Source: Oxytricha trifallax
Lineage: Eukaryota; Ciliophora; Spirotrichea; Sporadotrichida; Oxytrichidae
Length of the DNA stretch: 64,000 nt
Direction: 5' to 3'
Assembly (NCBI GenBank): GCA_000711775.1
Contig: ARYC01001139.1
Location: 1 to 64,000, forward strand
In this document: positions 56,311 to 64,000 of the stretch, in pieces
How the letters are laid out: each line of letters starts with the position of its first letter
How positions within the stretch are numbered: position 1 is the stretch's first letter
Translations under genes and position numbers: made by a program
Notes under the pieces: generated by a model
Told to the model about the DNA's origin: nothing
Databases searched by the model: none
The model's input: the letters and a program-made list of their open reading frames with translations, nothing else

Positions 56311-57372
56311 TCAACTTAACTATAAAACTTATTTATATACATTCACTCTCCCTTCTTTCGCACACTTTTAAGCTAATTAATTATATACTCTCTTCGCTGA
56401 GCTTTTAATAAAGTCTACTGTATCGATAGGTAGGTCATGCATCAAGTGATATAGCAGCAGTTTCTTGTAATGACCTTTTAATATACCCCAGTAGAACTCA
56501 ATTCCATTAAACTATGGACTGTAAGGTACGTTGAACACTGGCGTTATTCTAAGTTGTTCATAACTCTTCCTTGTTTCTTTAGTCTTATGAACAGAAAGAT
56601 TATCAACGAACAGTATAATCTCTTATTCAGGGTACTTCTCTCTCAGCTGCTCTAAGAACTTTATATACTGCTCTGTCTTAATAGAGCGAGGATGAATAAC
56701 ATAAGTTTCTAAACCAGCATCCTCGCTAATTCTTCCAAGAATTGCCATTGTTTATACCTTGACTTTCTAGTCATATACTTTTATATTACTGTGCCTCTTA
56801 TACCATGACTTCTAGATGAAAGTTTTGCATGTAAACACAGCCTCGTCAGCATGAATAAACTAAATATTATTCTATTAGGCTCTCTGCATTTGATTATAAA
56901 TGTAATTTAAGTTATTGTTGTAAAATGGCAGAGTGAAATCAATCACTCTCTTAATACGATTCACACCTTTGTAAGTGATACCGTTTCGTTTATAAATGTT
57001 TGCAACAGATTATGCAGAGATCTTCAACTCAGGGAACTGGCGGTGAAACATAATAGCTCGTTAGTCGAGAGAGAAGTGAGCCCAATACTTCAAAGTTTTT
57101 TCATTAATAAGATAGTCAATATGCTTCTATAGAAACTTTGACTTCCTCTTAGGCTAAGAATTCAGCTATTATTGCTTTAATTACACAGCTTTCAAGCAGT
57201 GAGAGCGAACAGTTGATGGACTACGCTTTAAGAGCAGTGCAATAGACTTATAGTTCAGTACTGGTTTGACTTATTCACTGTATATATCACATCCATAACG
57301 CAGTTTAAACACTAAATCTATATACTCTTCATCATAAATAGACCCCAAAAGCTTGTAATTTTAGTCTCGCAT
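56311..57372 (-). CDS. TBE 42-kDa DDE transposase, intact
   Basis: 354 codons including TGA, with no internal TGA and many TAA/TAG Gln codons; checked codon by codon. Start ATG 57370-57372 (Met-Arg-Asp-Gln-Asn-Tyr-Lys-Leu-Leu-Gly). An N-terminal helix-turn-helix-like region (SIALLLKRSPSTVRSH) is followed by a second DNA-binding segment. The DDE core has Phe-Ile-His-Ala-Asp-Glu-Ala-Val (first Asp, about 56865), LFVDNLSVHKTKE (second Asp, about 56610) and NGIEFYWGILKGHYKK (Glu, about 56490). About 42 kDa, the size known for TBE transposases. Members of this Tc1/IS630 group cut and paste the element; in Oxytricha, TBE transposases are also implicated in developmental genome rearrangement. Confidence 0.93.
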
Positions 57373-57456
57373 TTAATTAATAACCCCAACCCCTAACAAA
57401 TTCCCATCAAATCAATGCACTTATAAACCTCATTAAGGGGTTTTGGAGTTTTGAAT

Positions 57457-58600
57457 GGGCCAATTAATATTTTTGTATACTGTTGAAGCTTATTTATTAT
57501 CTCCTATTTTCTCACATTCTTTATCTTAATAATTATAATAATAAAATTACTAAAAACATTATGATTAATAATTTTTATAGGTATACAACTAAATATATAG
57601 AAATTTAAAAGTATAACTTAGAAAACTTAGGGAGTATAGAATATAATATAATAAGCAGTAAATAAAGTTCCAATAAGTTTAAGAGCAATAGCAATATATT
57701 ACTTATAATATCTCAATATAGAGAAAATTTAGTGTTAATATCTGCGGCTATTTTTTAGTACTTAAATTTAATAATAAAACGAGATTTTATAATAATGTAT
57801 AATTCAATGTAAATAAATGATTATCAATTATAAATCTTTGAAAATAAAAAATTATTTAAATCTATTACTTTACGAATTGAAAATATATAATCATATATTG
57901 TTATTAAAATGGAATGGAAATAATAAAATAAGTAAAAAAACATCTCTCTCATTCCTCAATCTTAATTTATAAAATAAAACATAGTAAGTAAATTTCAATC
58001 CTAAAAATCAAATTAGAAATACTAGTTAAACGAATTTTACTTATTTAAACTTCTGAAAATCAAATATTATATTACTTAAGAAGATGTAAGTTATTCAAAC
58101 TTCCCTCTAATCATCTTTTTTAGCTTGTATAAATAATTTTTTCGCAATTATTTTCATAAATCTAAATATATAGGCTATTCACCACTATGTGCTGTCAACA
58201 AACTGTTTTGGAAATCATAATAGAATAAAACAAAAAATGGCCATAAAATAATAAATTAAAAGTGCTATTTGTAAAATATATAATTATCTAAATTTTTTCA
58301 TTTTTTCCTTGCAATAAAGTATTTCAATTCTCATTTTTATTTTTGAAGGCAGTTACTACTAATTTAAATTTCTTATTATTACTGATTTTTTTCTATTTTA
58401 TCAATAATTATTTTTTTGCAAAATCTATAAGTTCAAAATATAATGTAAACTTTATAAAACGATTTAGAACAATTTGCGATAAGCAATAAAAATTATGGAG
58501 GTTCATAATAATATGTTTTAGAGGTAGATGCTGATGACCCATACTCCAGACCTATGACTTATTAATTAGTTTAAGATATTTATTATATAAGTTATGGAGA
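57457..58600. other. AT-rich spacer
   Basis: About 1.1 kb right of TBE-E, very AT-rich, with no supported gene or repeat. Confidence 0.45.
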
Positions 58601-58649
58601 TTAAAATGTATCTGAGAATGCTACAATATAATTATAAATAGATTATAAA

Positions 58650-61060
58650 GATTTTGTCCATTACTTACATAAATATTCAATTGTCACTGAACTTTATATT
58701 GAAGATTTAGATAATAATTTTAATCTTGTAAATGTAAACATGGTTGATAATGCAGTATATTTATTTGAAAAATTGGAATTACAAATAGGAAATGTTTCTT
58801 GGTCATTCCCATTAGCTAAATTTCTATAGCAATAAGTTTTTAAAACTAGGTAAAAATATAGTTGAAAATAGTTAAAGGGATTTATTTTTTTTTAGTGAAA
58901 AATTAAGATATTTTTATAGCTTCAATGCTACCTAGAATGTTATACTCGCCTATAACTCAGTGTATAAAATTTTCATAGATAATAACTGTTTATCACCTTA
59001 AACCTCTTCATTTTATCTAATAGGAGATTCAGCGAAATTCTAAATAGTAGTATCTTTACACTTTATTTCCTTGTTTGGATGAATTTGTTGATGATGATAC
59101 AATTGTTAATTGTTTTGAATAAAAGATTTAAATAAATTCTAGAATAACTTTTGCTAATGAATGTGTTAGAATGAATGCATTAAAACGGATATTAAACAAA
59201 ATTCATGTTAAAAAATGAGTCATTATTAATAGCTTTACAAAATTATACGCAATTAGAAAAGATTTACTCATGAAATCTACTGCAATTTTACCTAGTTAAA
59301 CTATTAATTAGATCATATTTAAATATTAACACGAATTTAAATCCAATATTATAAATATTAAAAAAGATAGAGTTCATGGTGTAATTTTTACCTTTAATTG
59401 TACAGTTTCTATTTAAGCGATAGCTAATGTAGATGGAGGCAAATTTTATTAATAACATACCTTCTGCATTTTAATTTCCGCTTGGATAGTTTCCTTTGCT
59501 CCCGATAAAAGAAACAAACCTGTAAATAGCCAGTAAAACTTATTATTCATTAAAAATATGATTTAAAAAATATTTTCACCATTCTTTGGAGATTTAAATG
59601 AAACCAATTCATATTCAACTCTAAATAAAACGAAAAACGCTATGTATATTAGCAAGTTTTTGATTTAGTGAGGATGTATATGGATTAGGCATTAATTAAG
59701 TAACAAGTCTTTAACTTTAGATTAGAATAAAAGTAAGAGAACTCTATATCAACAGACAGCAGAATGAGGACTAAACTTATTTTAAAATCTTCAGTGTTCA
59801 GGTCATTTAAAGACAAAATAGATTTTGAGTTCCGTAATGGATTATACGGGGTAGTCTGAGTAAACGGAGTTTTATCCAACAATATTTTTATAAGAATATA
59901 AAATGAGAAAACCTAGATTATTAACCACGGCTAAGAAGATATATAATTTGAAAGTCGTTTTTATAAGACTCAAAACAAAGCTAGATATTCTAAAGCAAGT
60001 GATAGACCAGATAAGGTAATTTAGCAATAAATCGAAACTTTAAAAAGAGACATTAGGCATGAAATGTTATAACTTGAAAAATAAATGTTAGTATAACAGA
60101 TTAATATACAATATTAGATGAAATTTTAAATAAGACAGAAGTAATTAAGGGAAAAGAAGTATTAGAAGATTTGGCTCTGATAGTAGATTATTAATGAAAA
60201 TATGAAAAGTTATAAAAGAGCTTTTTGTCAAGTGTTAAGACAAAATTTGGGGTTATGCAACGATAATAACAATAGCGTGAGATGCAATAATAATAAAATC
60301 TAAATAGGTCTATGTAAGATGATGATGATTTTAATGATATTAATCACCACAATTTAAGCTCTTAAGGTAATAATTCTCGTAATGATCTGATCCGTTAAAA
60401 TTCAAAACAAAGAGTATTAAATTTGACTATAGATGGGGTTTATCGAAGAGTATATTATAGTTATGGTTCTGAAAGGTAAGAGTCTAAGAGCAATGTAAAT
60501 CAAAATTTTAAGGTCCTTTCCAATTTTAAATATTTATGAGAAGAATCTAAAGCAAATGGACCTGCTACCAAAAAATATTGATTCAAATCATTAGTTGATA
60601 GTTCTTATACATAAAATTGTACTTAATTTGAGACAAATATCTCAAAATTAATAAGACAGTACAATAAATTTGCGTGAAGAGTCATTAATAAATTAATCTG
60701 TAAGAAATTACTCATCATAGGAATCTTAAAATGCCTTTGTTAAATCTCCTAAGTTTCCTTGCTTTAATGAAGAAGAGAAATTTAAAACTGACGAAAATTA
60801 AATATGAAGAGACTAGTATTATAAAATTTTTTAATAAATTAAAAGTAGCGGAGCTTAATTTATTTAAAGAAATAATGATTTTATATAAGAAGCAATCAAA
60901 CTGTCATGAGAAATCTGGTATAACACTTAGTTGAAATGTTTATTTGAGGAATTTCTAATTTGTTACAAAATGTTACTAATATTAATGCTATAAAGTTTAG
61001 TGATGTAGCTCGTGCTATAAGAGATGAGAATAGAGCAAATTTAAGAGATTAACTAGATTT
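58650..61060 (+). pseudogene. Unrecognised decayed coding region(s)
   Basis: Successive plus-strand stretches with protein-like composition in different frames. 58650-58860 has TELYIEDLDNNFNLVNVNMV ... GNVSWSFPLAKFL; 58900-59070 has FIDNNCLSPQTSSFYLIGDS; 59072-59655 has FVDDDTIVN ... VDGGKFY ... FAPDKRNKPVN; 59650-60330 is Gln/Lys-rich coiled coil; 60730-60910 has Phe-Asn-Glu-Glu-Glu-Lys-Phe-Lys-Thr. TGAs and frame changes separate them. No family recognised. Could be an old mobile-element protein set or a multi-segment gene with IESs. Confidence 0.35.
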
Positions 61061-61283
61061 TGTTTAAGGGATACTACATAGAAAGATTATAGAAAACTAT
61101 TCGTAAATAATATATGTGTGAAACAAGAATTCTGAATATAGTTCTAAATAATATATTTACAAATGAAATTGATGGATATATATATATATAAAATAAAATC
61201 TAAAAAGTCCCAAATTAGTATTGATAATATTCCTATATCGAACATAATATCAGTGTTGAGAGGGAATTTTGATTAAAAAATTA

Positions 61284-61698
61284 TTGTAGGAATACATTTG
61301 ATTTGGGAAAATAAATAATAAATTAATTAATTAAATATTAAATTCGTGGCAGTTAACTTTCTGGAACCTATACAATATGGTACTTGTTCGATAGAGAATT
61401 AAAAATTAGCTGGACTTTACTATTGGCGGTACCTCTCTATCGCATCGATGGACTGAGATATCTTAAGTTTAATTTTGGCATCAAAATCAACTAAACAAAT
61501 CACCCAAATTAAAGTCGTATTATCTCGCTCTGGGGATGCGATAGAGAGGTACCGCCAATAGTAAAGTCCAGCTAATTTTTAATTCTCTATCGAACAAGTA
61601 CCATATTGTCTAGGTTTCCAGAAAGTTAACTGCCACAAATTTTATATTTAATTAATTAATTTATTATTTATTTTCCCAAATCAAATGTATTCCTACAA
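61284..61698. mobile_element. Palindromic MITE copy 3
   Basis: 415 bp, TA-flanked, termini TTGTAGGAATACATTTGATT and inverse. Arms almost perfectly complementary, including TAGCTGGACTTTACTATTGG and its partner. The near-identity of the arms suggests recent insertion or arm-to-arm correction. Confidence 0.9.
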
Positions 61699-62149
61699 TA
61701 ATGATATTGTAATTGACATTTCATAAGAAAATACTATATCAGCAGCTTAATCATGTGACATAGTTTATTGAGGAACTTTTTGAAAAATAAAATAATCCAT
61801 AAGACTCCGTTAGTCAATTAAGAATGAAGATTGGAGATCAAGAATTATAAAATCAAAATATTATTATTATTGGCGTAAATTATTAAAGTTTTACCTAATT
61901 ATTAAAACCATTGGCTCGAATATTTGTCTCTATAAAATAAACCAATCAGGGTGTGTAAAATTGTTTTTAGCCTAATTATATTTAATTTCACCCAATAATA
62001 AATGTATTTTAATTTTATTAATCTTAATCCCCAATCTTCATTATTAATTGACTAACGAGGTTTTAGCTATCATCAAAAGCTTAATAGACAAAAAAAGATC
62101 AGATAATTTAATAATTTAATAATATATATTGTGAAAGAGTAATTTTTAA

Positions 62150-62425
62150 ATGAAGGAATTCCTCTAGTATAACCAAGACAATTAAAAAATAGAAGTCGTA
62201 GCAAAACTCCACCCAGAAGAGATTGAGATGTTAATATATGAGATGAATAAATAAAAAAAGGTCATGCATAAAGAAGAGAGGATTGAAGAAATGAGCAGCA
62301 ACTTATGTCATAAGAATGAGTAGCAAACAGAAGGCTTCGAAATGTTTAGATTAAAATAATATTTAATAAAACATCTCAAAAATTTAAATGGATAAATGAA
62401 TTCCATAGAGGGCTTAATAATTTGA
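62150..62425 (+). CDS. Clean 91-aa ORF, unknown
   Basis: ATG 62150 to TGA 62423-62425 under the ciliate code, with eight TAA/TAG Gln codons. The product is strongly charged and helical (VVAKLHPEEIEMLIYEMN; Lys-Glu-Glu-Arg-Ile-Glu-Glu-Met-Ser), probably a coiled coil, with one Cys and no membrane segment. It ends 20 bp before MITE copy 4. Base composition is richer in G+C than the flanks. No family recognised; a complete small gene or a single macronuclear-destined segment. Confidence 0.5.
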
Positions 62426-62444
62426 GTTAAGGTCTAAATAATTA

Positions 62445-62858
62445 TTGTAGGAATACATTTGAATTTGGAAAACTAATTAAAATAAATAAATATTAAATCA
62501 AAATCGTGGCAGTTAAAGTTAGCCAATTTAAATGATCTTGGGCTCATTCGATAGAGAATTCAAAATTAGCTGGACTTAACTATTGACGGTACTACTTTAT
62601 CTCATCCCTAGAACGAGATAACTCGACTTTAATTAAACACCTCTAAATTCATTAAATTCTACCCTCACATTAAAGTCGAGTTATCTCGTTCTAGGGATGA
62701 GATAAAATAGTACCGCCAATAGTTAAGTCCAGCTAATTTTGAATTCTCTATCGAATGAGCCCAAGATCATTCAAATTGACCAACTTTAACTGCCACGATT
62801 TTGATTTAATATTTATTTATTTTTAATTACTTTTCCAAATTCAAATGTATTCCTACAA
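62445..62858. mobile_element. Palindromic MITE copy 4
   Basis: 414 bp, TA-flanked, termini TTGTAGGAATACATTTGAAT and inverse. The inner inverted block GACGGTACTACTTTATCTCA replaces the GGCGGTACC...ATCGCAT version of copies 2 and 3. Arms nearly perfectly complementary, yet different from the other copies, i.e. both arms changed together. Confidence 0.9.
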
Positions 62859-62861
62859 TAT

Positions 62862-64000
62862 TATGAGTGGTGTGGGGGAAAATTAACTTTAACTTTAACA
62901 ATAACATATATAACCCTTTAGATGGTTAAAAATTTGCTATAAATGGCATAAAAATGGATGACTATCTAAGGTTTTGTTAATGAATTATAATTTCTAAATA
63001 TAAATGATTTTTAATCATCAGCAAAGAAGTAGATACAAATCTTAAAGAGAGACTTAGAAGTTAATAATTCCATAAAAAATGGGATTTTAAAAATAACTTA
63101 AATATCTTTATTATTATCTATTTTAGTCATTATTTTTTTTCATAGATCTATTAAACAAAGTAATTTCCAAATCCGTAATCGTTCCAAATTCTAAGTAAAC
63201 AAATTATTATTTAGAAATTTCGTTTTAAAGCACTTTTTGTATTTTACTAACAAATATTGTTTATCTAAAATGTCATAATTTCAATATGAGTTGTTGAAGG
63301 CTGTGGTAAATCATTAATTGGTTCTTTGATCGTTGATGATAAAGTTAAATCTTATGCTCTAATTCCTGTTTAAATAATTTTTAATATAATATTTACAATA
63401 ATAAAGCCTTGCTTTTCCCAGCCCTTACCAAGAAGTCTAAAAATAACACCATTATCTGTTTAATATTAAAGTATTTATAAATATGATGGGATATTATCAG
63501 TATTATCATTAAGTGTTACTATGCCATGATTAATTAACTACTCCAATAATTGTTCAGTGACTCTACATAATATTTTAAGGCAAAGATATGATTTGATGCA
63601 GGATCCCCTTCATTTTGTTTCCATTAAAAATTAAAATCAGACCACTCATCTTAAAATTTTGAGAATAAAATATTAACAAAAAAGGAGTTAAAAGATATTC
63701 TTTTGAAGGTATATGAATGAAACAGATTCACTCTAAATTATGTTTCATCGCCATTTAATTTCATTAATCTACTATTTATATAAATTTTAGATTCCGTAGA
63801 TTTAATATAGATATGCATTTTAATCATAATGGAGGATTTAGTGATTTTAATTCAACTTGTTAACTGAATAAATTTAATGTCAAACTTTTAAATTTTATAT
63901 CATTCTACCTCTATCAGAGCTTAAGACAGCTTCATAACTTTCACAATCACAGCAGTTGAAGATCATCGTTCTATAACTCTCTTTGACTTCTATAGTTATC
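62862..64000. other. AT-rich region to window end
   Basis: About 1.1 kb. Short open frames only; a peptide with a P-loop-like Gly-Cys-Gly-Lys-Ser near 63290-63360 is too short and isolated to call. No repeats shared with the rest of the window. Confidence 0.4.

Larger units (their letters stand above)
52626..57453. mobile_element. TBE-E (A/B/E subfamily) with nested palindrome
   Basis: Ends CAAAACCCCAAAACCA (52626-52641) and GGGGTTTTGGAGTTTTG (57437-57453), with target duplication AAT (52623-52625, 57454-57456). 4.83 kb including an 809-bp palindromic insertion, i.e. about 4.02 kb net. Carries the only intact transposase in the window and an intact small ORF, but a broken kinase and a frameshifted 22-kDa gene. 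Confidence 0.95.

Noticed and set aside
63290..63360. P-loop-like Gly-Cys-Gly-Lys-Ser peptide
   Set aside because: Open frame of only about 30 codons, no Walker B or flanking ATPase sequence, and the opposite strand is equally open; chance is likely.

Overview
This window reads as germline (micronuclear) DNA of a hypotrich ciliate related to Oxytricha/Stylonychia. Three things support this. Many reading frames are open only if TAA and TAG are read as Gln; for example, one TBE copy has CAG where its sister copy has TAG, and a 193-codon ORF at 14407 uses eight such codons. Several ~4 kb transposons end in C4A4/G4T4 telomeric repeats, the hallmark of Telomere-Bearing Elements (TBEs). The rest is AT-rich and full of transposons, with little continuous coding sequence. 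The given code matters: ORFs called with the standard code are mostly fragments or shadows.

Layout. 1-16.4 kb is a TBE cluster: TBE-A (truncated by the window edge) abuts TBE-C at 3175; TBE-B (5720-9781) is inserted inside the zinc-finger/kinase gene of TBE-C; TBE-D follows (12018-16365). 16.45-18.54 kb is a small non-LTR-like retroelement on the minus strand with an (AAT)n tail; its tail carries a palindromic MITE and its ORF a pointer-flanked, IES-like insert. 18.5-23.1 kb is AT-rich. 23.1-27 kb holds a TBE-F kinase scrap, a Tc1/IS630-type DDE transposase (+) and a zinc-finger/coiled-coil/MT-A70 adenine methyltransferase gene (-). 28.6-34.0 kb is a decayed LINE-type retrotransposon with endonuclease, reverse transcriptase and an Ulp1-like peptidase domain. 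34.8-37.1 kb and 38.3-39.0 kb hold coding segments of unrecognised genes cut by AT-rich gaps, as expected for macronuclear-destined segments. 39.37-40.96 kb is a second copy of the small retroelement, with a 15-bp target duplication.

42.69-46.55 kb is the most notable locus. It has the TBE gene order (cargo on minus, 22-kDa-type gene on plus, DDE transposase on minus), but the usual zinc-finger/protein-kinase cargo is replaced by a zinc-finger/MT-A70 N6-adenine methyltransferase. 47.5-48.3 kb is a coding stretch of unknown function; 48.37-49.36 kb a 1-kb palindrome. 50.5 kb, 61.3 kb and 62.4 kb are further copies of the palindromic ~415-bp MITE. 52.63-57.45 kb is TBE-E, whose kinase gene is broken by another palindrome, although its 353-codon transposase is intact. 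58.6-62.4 kb holds a decayed unknown gene and a clean 91-aa ORF.

Functionally, nearly everything recognisable is selfish DNA: DDE transposases, TBE accessory proteins, retroelement proteins, and non-autonomous palindromes with TA target duplications. In hypotrichs such DNA is eliminated when the macronucleus develops, a process in which TBE transposases have been implicated. I found no tRNA, rRNA, CRISPR array or bacterial-type operon. All calls come from reading the sequence by eye; no database search was run.
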